A stretch of DNA of 64,000 nt, taken from positions 1 through 64,000 of the forward strand of contig CAZNJI010000001.1 of the NCBI GenBank assembly GCA_964573395.1. The letters run 5' to 3'. Made by a program: the position numbers and the translations under genes. Of the stretch, positions 25,620 through 34,804 are shown in pieces (positions within the stretch are counted from its first letter, which is position 1; each line of letters begins with the position of its first letter). The notes below the pieces were generated by a model, which did no database searches, was not told where the DNA came from, and worked only from the letters and a program-made list of their open reading frames with translations. The stretch comes from DATIBQ01 sp964573395 (GTDB lineage Bacteria > Patescibacteriota > Minisyncoccia > Phycocordibacterales > UBA9973).

Positions 25620-25874
25620 ACCGGCCCGAGGACGCTCATGAGACGAATGCTGCGCGCAAGCGTACGCATCAGCCACATGAGTACGATATCGGCCCTGTCG
25701 ACATGGCAGATAGTTCAAGCTTGTTGGAAGACGGCTTGGATTTATCTCCAAATTATTATTCCAATAGCTTTTTGTGCATGCGAAAAAGGCATGCGCGAAA
25801 GAGCGACCTGCATACTCTTATAGTGTTGTCGACACTACACAAACGGAGATGCATTACAAACGATAAAAAAACAC
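25620..25874 (+). promoter_or_regulatory. Promoter and structured 5' region of the S-layer-like gene
   Basis: No gene is seen here. GTGCATGC and GCATGCGC (25774-25781 with 25789-25796) form an 8-bp hairpin; TAGTGT/ACACTA (25821-25826 with 25832-25837) is a dyad overlapping a TATAGT box (25819-25824). CTCATG (25635-25640) can also pair with CATGAG (25676-25681). The start codon at 25875 has no Shine-Dalgarno despite the expected high expression. Confidence 0.45.
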
Positions 25875-27845
25875 ATGAGTAAATTTAAAAAAGCTCTTGC
25901 TGGTGTGACTATCGCTCTCGTTGTAATTGGAGTTTCAGCTTCTTTTGCTGGCGCTCAAACTTACAGCTGGACTCGTCCACTTAAGCAAGGTTCAACTGGT
26001 GCAGATGTGATGAACCTTCAAAAGTTCCTCAACCTCTGTGCTGACACAGTAGTTTCTACATCTGGTGCAGGTTCATCAGGTATGGAAACTTCTTACTTCG
26101 GACCAGCAACTCACGCTGCTGTGATGAAGTTTCAGGCTAAGCATGGCGTTTCTCCAGTAGCTGGATACTTCGGCCCGCTTTCACAAGCGAAGGCTATGTC
26201 TCTCCAGATGTCTGGAAACGTATGTGGTTCAGGAGTAGTTACTCCTAACCTTCCTGCTGGTTGTACTTCAACCGCTGGATTTAGCCCTCTTACTGGCGTT
26301 TCATGTTCTTCAGGTTCAACCGGTGGTTCAACTGGCGGTTCACTTTCAGGAACAGATGGAACAATCGAAGATATTAACAAGATCACTTCATACAACGACG
26401 AAGAAGTTGGTGAAGGTGAAGACGATGTAAAAGTTCTCGGATTTGAAGTTGAAACTTCAAACGACGGCGACGTTCGCATCCGATCTGTTAAGATCGTGCT
26501 TGACTCAACCGGAAACGGAGGATCAACACACCTCGATGATTACATCAGTGGCGTATCAGTTTGGATGGGAAGCACCAAGGTTGGCGAAGCTGACGTTGAT
26601 GAATTCTCTGAAGACGATGACGTTTACACTCGCGTTATTAACCTAAATGGCGCAGTAGTGCAGTCTGATGATTCTGAAGACTTCTTTGTCTCTGTTGATG
26701 CAGTAGGCAATCTTGATTCAGGAGACATTTCAGGCGACAGCTGGACAATCGCTCTTGAGAACGTTCGATATGAAGACGGCTCAGGCGTTGTTTCAACTAT
26801 CGACAGCGGAGACACAGTAATTGATGGTGACATTGATTACGATGCTGCTGGAGATGGTGTAGAATTTGACTTCGTATCATTCGGAGACTCTGCTGACACT
26901 GAGCTTAAGATTTCGAAAGATTCTGACAGCCCAGAAGACGGTATTGTAATCGTTGATGATTCTGATGAAACAGATGGAGTTGTACTCCTTGCTGGTAAAC
27001 TCAGACTCGACGGTAATTCTGACGTTACGATTGATGAACTCCCAGTTACCTTTACGGTAGGCGGAGGACACCTTCTTAGCAACATGGCGAGCGAGGTTAT
27101 CCTTGTTCTCGATGGTGAAGAGTACACTGAAACAGCTGCTACTACCGCTGGTGGTGCAACTGGAACTATTACCTTCGATGATCTTGATTTTGAACTCGGT
27201 GCAGGTGATAGCGTAGACTTCGAAGTTCGCGCTGACATCAATGGTACCGACGAATTCGCTGAGGGTGGAAGCCTTCTTGCTTCTATCACTTCAGATAACC
27301 GAAGCGCTATCGACGTTGAAAACGAAGAAGGCGACCAGGTTGCTGATGCTGACAAAACTGGTACAGCTATCGGTGAAGCACAGGAATTCCGATCAGAAGG
27401 AATCTCTCTCTCATTGGTTAGCACTGATGAGTCAGTAAACGCTGATGGCACACTTGGAAATTACACTATTAAATTCAAGGTTGCTGCTGTTGGTGAGGAT
27501 GTGTACATTGGTACAACCACAACTGGTAAGTACGTCTTCGCATTCGAAGAAGCTTCACGAGGTGCTACTACAACTGGCTTCTCTGCAGCTATCACGAACG
27601 GAGGTGGCGATGGAAACAGTACTTCAACAACTTCTGGTGGAAACTGGAAGATCAATGATGGAACAAGCGTAACACTTACGCTGCAAGTCTTCGGAAACGG
27701 AGCTAGCTTGTCAGCTGGTGCATACCGTGCAGCTCTATCAAGCATGTACTGGACAATTAGTGATACTGATGCTGTAACTACTACAGACAACAGCTACTCA
27801 TCTAATATGGATGAATACAAGACTGATTACGAACAGATTCTCTAA
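25875..27845 (+). CDS. Secreted peptidoglycan-binding, S-layer-like surface protein
   Basis: 656 residues. Sec signal peptide (FKKALAGVTIALVVIGVSASFAGA, cleavage near AGA|Q). Residues about 33-115 form a PG_binding_1-type domain (LKQGSTGADVMNLQKFLNL, ETSYFGPATHAAVMKFQAKHGVSPVAGYFGPLSQAKA). A Gly/Ser/Thr linker follows, then about 490 residues of acidic beta-rich sequence, dominated by Asp, Ser, Gly, Thr and Val with very few Lys/Arg, typical of secreted shell proteins. Codon choice is narrow and differs from neighbours, as in very highly expressed genes. Stand-alone transcript with a strong terminator, next to the glycan cluster. Confidence 0.75.
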   Translation: MSKFKKALAGVTIALVVIGVSASFAGAQTYSWTRPLKQGSTGADVMNLQKFLNLCADTVVSTSGAGSSGMETSYFGPATHAAVMKFQAKHGVSPVAGYFGPLSQAKAMSLQMSGNVCGSGVVTPNLPAGCTSTAGFSPLTGVSCSSGSTGGSTGGSLSGTDGTIEDINKITSYNDEEVGEGEDDVKVLGFEVETSNDGDVRIRSVKIVLDSTGNGGSTHLDDYISGVSVWMGSTKVGEADVDEFSEDDDVYTRVINLNGAVVQSDDSEDFFVSVDAVGNLDSGDISGDSWTIALENVRYEDGSGVVSTIDSGDTVIDGDIDYDAAGDGVEFDFVSFGDSADTELKISKDSDSPEDGIVIVDDSDETDGVVLLAGKLRLDGNSDVTIDELPVTFTVGGGHLLSNMASEVILVLDGEEYTETAATTAGGATGTITFDDLDFELGAGDSVDFEVRADINGTDEFAEGGSLLASITSDNRSAIDVENEEGDQVADADKTGTAIGEAQEFRSEGISLSLVSTDESVNADGTLGNYTIKFKVAAVGEDVYIGTTTTGKYVFAFEEASRGATTTGFSAAITNGGGDGNSTSTTSGGNWKINDGTSVTLTLQVFGNGASLSAGAYRAALSSMYWTISDTDAVTTTDNSYSSNMDEYKTDYEQIL

Positions 27846-27895
27846 ACTTCGGTTTAGTTAATCTGGGATCTAATCGATTCTTGATTTAACCCAGG

Positions 27896-27925
27896 CAAAA
27901 CCGCCCCGAAAGGGGCGGTTTTGTT
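27896..27925 (+). terminator. Terminator of the S-layer-like gene
   Basis: CAAAACCGCCCC-GAAA-GGGGCGGTTTTG, a perfect 12-bp stem. Confidence 0.9.
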
Positions 27926-27966
27926 ATGCCTAAAAAATAAAAATGAAAGCTGTGTATAATGGTACA

Positions 27967-28926
27967 ATGCATTTTTTCACTCTTCCTTGGTTTTTTCGGA
28001 GGCCTGAGCCAGTAATTAAAATTGGCAGTTTTGGCATGATGAATAATCCAACCTATCGGCAGGAAGCATGGAGGGAAGGCATTGCCCAACGACTCGATTG
28101 CTTCGATGTTGTGTGTCTTGTGTGTGGCCATGAACCAGACATTGCAATGCTTGCCGACGCATTTCCTGAGGCGTGGCAAACTGGGAAATTAAAAGCAGTC
28201 TATAAGCCTTGGCCGTTTCCAGAATGGAGCTATGAAGAACTTCCACGGCACTTAAATGCCGCACTTGCTCTTGCCCGAGAACAGGGGTTTCAGTGGATGA
28301 TGAAGCTTGATATTGACACTGTTGTTCATGAGAAAGACGTAAAGCGGTTGCGGAAAGTGGTGGCACGAGCAACAAAGAAAGATAGATGGGTTATTTCGTT
28401 GCCGAAACTACAATTTTTTACACCGTTTCGGTGTTGGTCAAAAGGTAATTTGCCCCTCTTGGTTAATGTTACCAAGCCGATTGCGTACGGTTTTGATCAT
28501 ACCAAGTACACAGACCTCTGCCAGCCAATTATATGGGATGGCGCTTCAACTGTTACTCATAATGGAAAAACATATGATATCCCTTCCGGCACACTTATTC
28601 CAGAGATTCATATGTATAAGACGAAAAAAGTAAAAGTGTTTAATTACGATTTTACTTTTCGTACTTACGAGCGTTCAATTGAACTTTTATATCAGATAGA
28701 AATGGCTCACGCGCGATTTTGGGGGAAGGGGTATTCGCAGGTTCCTCTTGGGGAAATTACCAGAGAAACAGCCATGAAAGATTTCTTAGGTCTTTCTGAG
28801 GGGCGTTTTTCTCGTATGAACAGAAAGACTCAAATTGAAGATCATCCAAAGCATTTCCAGGGTGTTCTCAAGGGTATTACCGCTGGCCAGTGGGGGCACT
28901 CATTGTGGGAAAAGGTTGCTCGATAA
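27967..28926 (+). CDS. Glycosyltransferase-like protein
   Basis: About 319 residues. A GT-A-type fold is suggested by VIKIGSFGMMNN at the first strand and MMKLDIDTVVHEKDV, where DID fits the DxD metal/nucleotide-sugar motif. A conserved acidic/aromatic C-terminal half contains PEIHMYKTKKVKVFNYDFTFRTYERS. The frame can extend to 27943, but that lies upstream of a TATAAT box (27955-27960) ending 6 bases before ATG 27967, which is therefore chosen. First gene of the glycan region. Confidence 0.6.
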   Translation: MHFFTLPWFFRRPEPVIKIGSFGMMNNPTYRQEAWREGIAQRLDCFDVVCLVCGHEPDIAMLADAFPEAWQTGKLKAVYKPWPFPEWSYEELPRHLNAALALAREQGFQWMMKLDIDTVVHEKDVKRLRKVVARATKKDRWVISLPKLQFFTPFRCWSKGNLPLLVNVTKPIAYGFDHTKYTDLCQPIIWDGASTVTHNGKTYDIPSGTLIPEIHMYKTKKVKVFNYDFTFRTYERSIELLYQIEMAHARFWGKGYSQVPLGEITRETAMKDFLGLSEGRFSRMNRKTQIEDHPKHFQGVLKGITAGQWGHSLWEKVAR

Positions 28927-28953
28927 ACAAGAAAAGATACCATCTAGTGGTTT

Positions 28954-28982
28954 TTTACTAACGAATCGGTTTTTGGTATAGT
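28954..28982 (+). promoter_or_regulatory. Promoter of the O-antigen ligase gene
   Basis: TTTACT (28954-28959), 17 bases, TATAGT (28977-28982), then 6 bases to ATG 28989. Confidence 0.55.
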
Positions 28983-28988
28983 GGGGAC

Positions 28989-31007
28989 ATGTTTTTCGGA
29001 AAAGAAGGTAGTGACCTCCAGGTATTCTTTCGGTGGGCATTTTATATTTTTACATTCCTTTTTCCTCTCATTCGCTACGAAGGGTACTTATTCAATGGGA
29101 CTTCAACGCGGGCGGTTAATACGGTTCTATTCATTGAATTACTGGCACTGGTGTTTGGTTTCGCTCTCTTCAGTAAGCGGCGCCGACTTTCATTTGCCGT
29201 TTCGCCAATAACAATCTCGCTTATGGTCTTGTTGTTTGTACTTTCAGTATCAAGCCTGCTTGGGGTTGATCTGGCAACTTCTTTTTGGTCGAAAGCAACC
29301 CGTACTACAGGCCTTTTCTATTTCTTCCATCTTGGATTTTTGTACCTATTTTTCTGGTTCGCCTTTAGCGAGCAGAATGCATTAAGGAATTTTATCAAGG
29401 TATTTATTATTTCTGCTGGTTTCTTCTCTCTCCTATCACTTTTAGGACAGGAGGGAGTCGGGTGGTTTTTTGCAGAAAAAGCATGGTCGGGACTCACCAT
29501 TGGGAACTCGACGTTTGCGGGCATGTATCTTTATTCGGCATTCATGCTCTCTATATACTTTTTATATACGCACGCAGGGCGTTCAAAATGGTGGTGGTAT
29601 CTTCTTCCGGCGGTGTTTATTATAAGTCCGTATATAATAAACTTCGGCGTATGGCGCGGTGAAGTAAATATACTGGCGCAACCAGCTGCCATTATCGGAA
29701 GTGCACAGGCGTCGGCACTGACTCTCTTTGCTTCCATGGTGGCGCTCATTGGTTTTTGGATTGCTTCAAAAATAAAAAAAGCCGATACTCGGCGAATGCT
29801 TCTACTGGCGGTGATTGGTATTGGTGCCATACTATTCGCTGTTGGCGTTCGTTCATTGCTAACGGAAGGAGGAAGAGTCCAGCAGTTTTACCTTACCCAG
29901 GCAAGCGCGGTTCGTCCTATTGTTTGGCAATCATCAGGTGAAGCCATTAAGGAACGGCCGCTTCTTGGATGGGGAGTAGATAATTTCGACTGGGTGTTCC
30001 AAAGAAACTATAATAACCGAATCTTAGAAGAGAAAAATGGAGGAGAAGCGTGGCTTGATCGTGCCCACAATATTTTTATTGATCAAACGATAGAGACTGG
30101 ATATGTCGGAATAGTGGTATATATGATTGTCTACCTTATCCTTATCGGAAGTTTGATATACGTCATCTTCTATTCCAAAGAACGGTCTGATAGTGTATTG
30201 GCGGTTGCACTCTTGGTGTATTTTGTCGGCCACCTCGCTGAACTGCAGACGGCATTTGATACGACGATTACCTACTTTGCACTTACGTGTTTTGCAGCAA
30301 TGACAGGAATACTTTTCGCTAAGACAAGAGCCGCCCGTGTGAAAAAAGAATCTACTGTTGTATCACCGTGGCCGGTACAAGTTACTGCAGCAGGAGTGAT
30401 GGTAATGTTTGCATTAGGAATGTTTAGTATAGGAACTATTCCTATTATGAAAGTTGAAAAAGCGAATGGCGCGATTCGACGAGTAGGATCAAGTGAGAAG
30501 CGAATTCCGCTTTATGAAACCCTTCTTTCGTCTCCAATTGATAATGGTGAGTTTCTTTGGACGACGTCAAACGATATCCAGCGTGGTATTTCACTTGATC
30601 CCAAAATGATTGAAGACCCGAAACAGCGCGAGGGGATTAAAAAAGAGCTTGATGTTATTGTTTCGGCATACGAGCGATATCTTGAAGAATCACCAAACGA
30701 CTATCGGGCAATATTAAATTTAGCTGACATTTACATTTATCAGCGACTATTTGAAGTTGATAATTTGGAAAAAGCGCATCGGGTACTCGATGAGGCGGTT
30801 GCACTTGTACCGCAATCTCCACAGGCCTATTGGATGAAATCAGTTGCGTACCTGTATCAAGCGAAGTTCAGCCTAGCAAAAGAATGGGCACAGAAAGCCT
30901 ACGACATCAATCCGGGCATTGAGGAAAGTGCTCGGTTGGTGGAATATATCAATAAATCCGTGCCGTCATTTCCGGTGATTACCCTTTATTCGTTTCGGAA
31001 AATTTAG
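28989..31007 (+). CDS. O-antigen ligase/polymerase family protein with a C-terminal TPR-like region
   Basis: 672 residues with about 11-12 membrane helices up to residue 500. The Wzy_C/O-antigen-ligase region is marked by RPLLGWGVDNFDWVFQRN and the H-box-like AHNIFIDQTIETGYVGIVVYMIVYLILIGSL. Residues about 560-655 read as tetratricopeptide-like helices (ILNLADIYIYQRLFEVDNLEKAHRVLDEAVALVPQSPQAYWMKSVAYLYQAKFSLAKEWAQKAYDINP). Would polymerise lipid-linked glycan or transfer it to protein or another acceptor on the outer face of the membrane. Confidence 0.8.
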   Translation: MFFGKEGSDLQVFFRWAFYIFTFLFPLIRYEGYLFNGTSTRAVNTVLFIELLALVFGFALFSKRRRLSFAVSPITISLMVLLFVLSVSSLLGVDLATSFWSKATRTTGLFYFFHLGFLYLFFWFAFSEQNALRNFIKVFIISAGFFSLLSLLGQEGVGWFFAEKAWSGLTIGNSTFAGMYLYSAFMLSIYFLYTHAGRSKWWWYLLPAVFIISPYIINFGVWRGEVNILAQPAAIIGSAQASALTLFASMVALIGFWIASKIKKADTRRMLLLAVIGIGAILFAVGVRSLLTEGGRVQQFYLTQASAVRPIVWQSSGEAIKERPLLGWGVDNFDWVFQRNYNNRILEEKNGGEAWLDRAHNIFIDQTIETGYVGIVVYMIVYLILIGSLIYVIFYSKERSDSVLAVALLVYFVGHLAELQTAFDTTITYFALTCFAAMTGILFAKTRAARVKKESTVVSPWPVQVTAAGVMVMFALGMFSIGTIPIMKVEKANGAIRRVGSSEKRIPLYETLLSSPIDNGEFLWTTSNDIQRGISLDPKMIEDPKQREGIKKELDVIVSAYERYLEESPNDYRAILNLADIYIYQRLFEVDNLEKAHRVLDEAVALVPQSPQAYWMKSVAYLYQAKFSLAKEWAQKAYDINPGIEESARLVEYINKSVPSFPVITLYSFRKI

Positions 31008-31016
31008 CCAATTGTC

Positions 31017-31982
31017 ATGAGTAATACTACGCACTACCTCATTACAGGCGTTGCCGGTTTTATTGGGTTCCATACTGCAAAGAAATTGCTGGAAGAGGGG
31101 CACATTGTTATTGGTATTGATAATTTTAATGATTACTACGATCAACAACTAAAAGAGGATCGGAATAAGGTTCTTGAGTCCTATCCACAGTATCAGCTGT
31201 ATCGAGGAGATATTGCTGACCACGCATTCGTGCAGCAGGTTTTTAACGGTCAGAAGATAGATACGGTGTGTCACTTGGCAGCGCAAGCAGGCGTACGGTA
31301 TTCGCTTGAAAATCCTTATGCATATGTGCAGTCAAATCTTGTAGGGTTTACCACTGTACTACATGAAGCAAAAAATGCCGGAGTTAAAAATTTTATCTTT
31401 GCATCATCGAGTTCGGTATATGGGGATCAAGACCATGCGCCATTTTCTGAAACATCGAATACGAGCAATCCAATTTCTCTTTATGCGGCGACCAAAAAAT
31501 CCAACGAAGTGATTGCGTATGCATACCACCACCTCTACGGTATGCATTGCACCGGGCTGCGGTTCTTTACCGTTTACGGCCCGTGGGGAAGGCCAGACAT
31601 GGCATTATTTACTTTTACGAAAGCCATTATCGATCATCAGAGCATTTCAGTTTTCAACAACGGCAATATGCGCAGGGATTTTACTTACATCGATGATATT
31701 GTTGATGGAGTAATCAAGGCGTGTAGTGCGCATTATCCTTACGAGATTATTAATCTTGGCAATAACAATCCGGTCGAACTTTCTGAATTTATTGATGTAC
31801 TAGAGAGAGAGTTGGGAGAGAAGGCGATAAGAGAATTGTTGCCGCTTCAGCCGGGGGATGTACTGGAAACTCATGCTGATATTACAGAAGCGCGTACGCT
31901 GCTTGACTGGCAACCTACCACTTCTCTTGCGGAAGGACTGAAAAAATTTGTTGCATGGTATCGTGAGTACTACCAGAGATAA
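31017..31982 (+). CDS. NAD-dependent nucleotide-sugar epimerase (UDP-glucuronate 4-epimerase type)
   Basis: 321 residues of the extended short-chain dehydrogenase family: GVAGFIGFH for NAD binding, CHLAAQAGVRYS, SSSSVYG, and the catalytic YAATKKSNE (YxxxK). The string GLRFFTVYGPWGRPDMALFTFTKAI is typical of CapI/UDP-glucuronate 4-epimerases. Supplies sugar nucleotides (galacturonate or related) for the following glycosyltransferases. Confidence 0.85.
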   Translation: MSNTTHYLITGVAGFIGFHTAKKLLEEGHIVIGIDNFNDYYDQQLKEDRNKVLESYPQYQLYRGDIADHAFVQQVFNGQKIDTVCHLAAQAGVRYSLENPYAYVQSNLVGFTTVLHEAKNAGVKNFIFASSSSVYGDQDHAPFSETSNTSNPISLYAATKKSNEVIAYAYHHLYGMHCTGLRFFTVYGPWGRPDMALFTFTKAIIDHQSISVFNNGNMRRDFTYIDDIVDGVIKACSAHYPYEIINLGNNNPVELSEFIDVLERELGEKAIRELLPLQPGDVLETHADITEARTLLDWQPTTSLAEGLKKFVAWYREYYQR

Positions 31983-31991
31983 TTCATTCGT

Positions 31992-33104
31992 ATGGAGAAT
32001 CTAAAAAGTAAGAATTTTGCTTTATTTTTCACTCGAAACTTCTCATTACAGAAATGGGATACACTCGGCATGCTCGATCGTGAAGTTAAGCTTTATCAAG
32101 AATTAGCTAATGCATATAAGACGGTGTACTTATGTACCTATGGCACTCGTGATAAATCGTATGCGCATTTATTTCCTGAAAATGTTGTTATTATTGAGCG
32201 GCCTCGATGGGTATCAGGTAATCTGTATAGTATTTTATTGCCATTTATACAGACAAAGATTTTTCGGTCGATCGATATACTAAAAACAAATCAAATGGAC
32301 GGTTCTTGGGCAGCGGTAATTGCTAAGAAACTATTTCGGAAGAAGTTAATTATTCGATGCGGATATGAATGGCTCTATACGCTTCGCCAAAAAAAGAGTT
32401 CTTGGATAAAGAGGATTTTTGCACGTACTGCAGAGAGTTATGCATACAGGAATGCTGATCGCATAATCATGACTACCCAAAATGCAGTGCAGTTTGTTAA
32501 AAAAGAATTCTCCATTCCTGATGAAAAATTTTTAATTATTCCTAATTATGTCGATACGGACCTTTTCTTTCCTCATCATGAGCCGCAAAAAGAATGCACT
32601 GTTACTTATGTGGGTAGGTTAGAGGAAGAAAAAAATCTCCTGGCCTTAATTGGAGCAATGGAAGGAGTTAATGCAAGTCTCGTTTTGGTTGGAGAGGGAA
32701 GCATGAAAGAAAAACTTAGAGTAGTCGCAAAAGAAAAAAAGGTTCCTCTTCTATTAAAAGGGTCTCTTCCTCAGCAGGTACTTGCCGAGGAAATCAATCG
32801 ATCTTCGGTATTTATACTCCCTTCTTTGTATGAGGGAAATCCAAAAGCGCTTCTTGAGGCGATGGCGTGCGGAATAGCGTGCATCGGTACGAATGTTCCC
32901 GGTATTAGAGAAATTATTGATAATGGAAGAAATGGAATTCTTTGCGAAATTGAGGTAGAATCAATCCGTAACGCACTCACGAGCCTTTTGAAAGATGAAG
33001 AAAAAAGGAGTCGTCTAGGAGCAGAAGCGCATGGAACAATTTTAGGACTATACAGTCTGGAACATATTTTAAGGCAGGAGATTAACGCCTATCGTCACTT
33101 ATGA
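31992..33104 (+). CDS. Glycosyltransferase family 4-type, GT-B fold
   Basis: 370 residues. C-terminal nucleotide-sugar domain with NYVDTDLFFPHHE, YVGRLEEEKNLLALIGAM, LPSLYEGNPKALLEAMACGIACIGTNVPGIREII, where the E-x7-E motif is complete. Cytoplasmic, acting on lipid-linked intermediates. Overlaps the next gene by 4 bases. More AT-rich than the housekeeping genes in this window. Confidence 0.85.
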   Translation: MENLKSKNFALFFTRNFSLQKWDTLGMLDREVKLYQELANAYKTVYLCTYGTRDKSYAHLFPENVVIIERPRWVSGNLYSILLPFIQTKIFRSIDILKTNQMDGSWAAVIAKKLFRKKLIIRCGYEWLYTLRQKKSSWIKRIFARTAESYAYRNADRIIMTTQNAVQFVKKEFSIPDEKFLIIPNYVDTDLFFPHHEPQKECTVTYVGRLEEEKNLLALIGAMEGVNASLVLVGEGSMKEKLRVVAKEKKVPLLLKGSLPQQVLAEEINRSSVFILPSLYEGNPKALLEAMACGIACIGTNVPGIREIIDNGRNGILCEIEVESIRNALTSLLKDEEKRSRLGAEAHGTILGLYSLEHILRQEINAYRHL

Positions 33105-33730
33105 AAAATTTTTATACCTTTGCTTTAAAACTTTCTTTAAAATTTAGCAACTTTCTTTATAAGCTTATCAGTTATCTTGCAATTAAAAGGGAAGGAGGAA
33201 TTCATCCAAAACATCGCCTTTTAGACTATCATGCCTTTTTTTTAACTCACGTTTCTTCTCAAGATACCGTGCTTGATATTGGATGTAATAACGGTGCAGT
33301 AACTTATGATATTGCCAAGAAAGCCAAACGAGTGGTTGGCATTGATATTGACGAACGAAATATTGAAACTGCAAAACGAACACACTCTAAAGACAATATT
33401 ACTTATGTTATTGGTGATGCAACGAAAGATCTTGGTGCTGAGGTTTTCGATGTTATTATTATCTCAAACGTCCTCGAGCACATCGAGCATCGCGTGGAGT
33501 TTCTCAAAAAAATAAAACCATTAGCAAAAAAATTTCTTATTCGAGTCCCTATGTTTAATAGAGACTGGATACCACTGTATAAAAAAGAACTTGGAGTTGA
33601 ATGGCGCCTAGACTTAACACACTATACAGAATTTACCGAACCGCAGTTCCGGAAGGAAATCTCTGAGTCAGGATATGCTATAGAAAGTTTGAGCATACAG
33701 TTTGGAGAAATTTGGGCAGTCATTTCGTAA
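33101..33730 (+). CDS. Class I SAM-dependent methyltransferase
   Basis: 209 residues. SAM-binding motif I is VLDIGCNNGAVTYDIAK and motif II GIDIDERN; IIISNVLEHIEHRVEFL is the post-II segment. Probably methylates a sugar or nucleotide-sugar in the glycan pathway. Strongly AT-rich: I count 15 G or C in 33121-33180. ATGA overlap upstream. Confidence 0.75.
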   Translation: MKNFYTFALKLSLKFSNFLYKLISYLAIKREGGIHPKHRLLDYHAFFLTHVSSQDTVLDIGCNNGAVTYDIAKKAKRVVGIDIDERNIETAKRTHSKDNITYVIGDATKDLGAEVFDVIIISNVLEHIEHRVEFLKKIKPLAKKFLIRVPMFNRDWIPLYKKELGVEWRLDLTHYTEFTEPQFRKEISESGYAIESLSIQFGEIWAVIS

Positions 33731-33733
33731 GAT

Positions 33734-34804
33734 ATGAAAAAAATTAGTGCAGGGTTGCGGATAATAAAAGATATTTTTTTGAATTTTTTCTCTGATGAAA
33801 AGCTAGTATTAATTAGCGAAGGATCGGCATGGTCAATCTATGAAGATTGCCTTGAGATTCAGAGAAATTTGCGCGACCGAATAAAAATAAGGATTGCAAC
33901 TACCGCAATTGGACTTCGGAAAAAAATTGTACATTTTGCGTCAGTGAATAGTCTAGTAAGAAAAAAAAGCATCCGTCGTTTGTCGACAACAAATAGAGTT
34001 ATACTCACTTGGTTTCATATAAATGAACTGGATACAGATCAGGTACAGCATATTCCAAAATTAAATACAATAACATCTTCTGTGCATACTTCTTGCACTA
34101 TTACTAAACAGCAACTTATTTCGCATGGATTAAATGAAGAAAAAATAACTATTATTCCAATTGGGGTAGATACTACCGTGTTCCGTCCTGTATCAATGGA
34201 TCAAAGAAGTGTTTTACGGAAAGAGCTTCATATTCCGCCCGGCGCGGTAGTAATAGGTTCGTTTCAGAAAGATGGTAATGGTTGGGGGGAAGGATTGATC
34301 CCGAAGTTAATAAAAGGCCCAGACATTTTCTGTGATGCAGTTGAGATTCTTGCAAAACAGCATCCAGTACATGTATTACTTACCGGACCAGCTAGGGGTT
34401 ATGTTAAAAAAAGACTTGCATCAGCAGGTATTCCGTATACACATATTCTGTTAAGCTATTCAAAGCAGGTGGCGAAATACTATCAAGTACTTGATCTCTA
34501 CCTTGTTACATCACGTGCTGAAGGCGGTCCAAAGGCTCTCTTAGAATCATCAGCTTCTGGGATTCCGTTCGTTACTACAAAGGTAGGAATGGCTGCTGAT
34601 ATTCTTCGAGATGGAATTGATTGCTTCATTGTTCCGATTGGAGATGTCAATGCAATAGTTGCAAAGGCGAACGTGCTTATTAATAATCCAGACATAAGAG
34701 AAAAAATGGTTGCAAATGCATTTGAAAATGCGCAACAGTACGATATAAGAAAAACAATCCAGCAGTATTACGAGAAAATATACCAACATCTTTTATTGAA
34801 ATGA
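33734..34804 (+). CDS. Glycosyltransferase, GT-B fold (GT4-like)
   Basis: 356 residues. IIPIGVDTTVFRPVSMDQR, then GSFQKDGNGWGEGLIPKLIKGPDIFCDAVEIL, and SRAEGGPKALLESSASGIPFVTTKVGMAADIL with the E-x7-E-type motif. The N-terminal domain is weakly conserved and AT-rich. 4-base overlap with the next gene. Confidence 0.8.
   Translation: MKKISAGLRIIKDIFLNFFSDEKLVLISEGSAWSIYEDCLEIQRNLRDRIKIRIATTAIGLRKKIVHFASVNSLVRKKSIRRLSTTNRVILTWFHINELDTDQVQHIPKLNTITSSVHTSCTITKQQLISHGLNEEKITIIPIGVDTTVFRPVSMDQRSVLRKELHIPPGAVVIGSFQKDGNGWGEGLIPKLIKGPDIFCDAVEILAKQHPVHVLLTGPARGYVKKRLASAGIPYTHILLSYSKQVAKYYQVLDLYLVTSRAEGGPKALLESSASGIPFVTTKVGMAADILRDGIDCFIVPIGDVNAIVAKANVLINNPDIREKMVANAFENAQQYDIRKTIQQYYEKIYQHLLLK

Noticed and set aside
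25638..25823. 61-codon plus-strand frame upstream of the S-layer-like gene
   Set aside because: No coherent protein features; it spans the GCATGC hairpin and part of the promoter, and is better explained as non-coding.
26837..27451. 204-codon minus-strand frame inside the S-layer-like gene
   Set aside because: The plus-strand protein has a signal peptide and domain structure; the opposite frame is a Ser/Pro/Thr-rich shadow produced by its biased codons.
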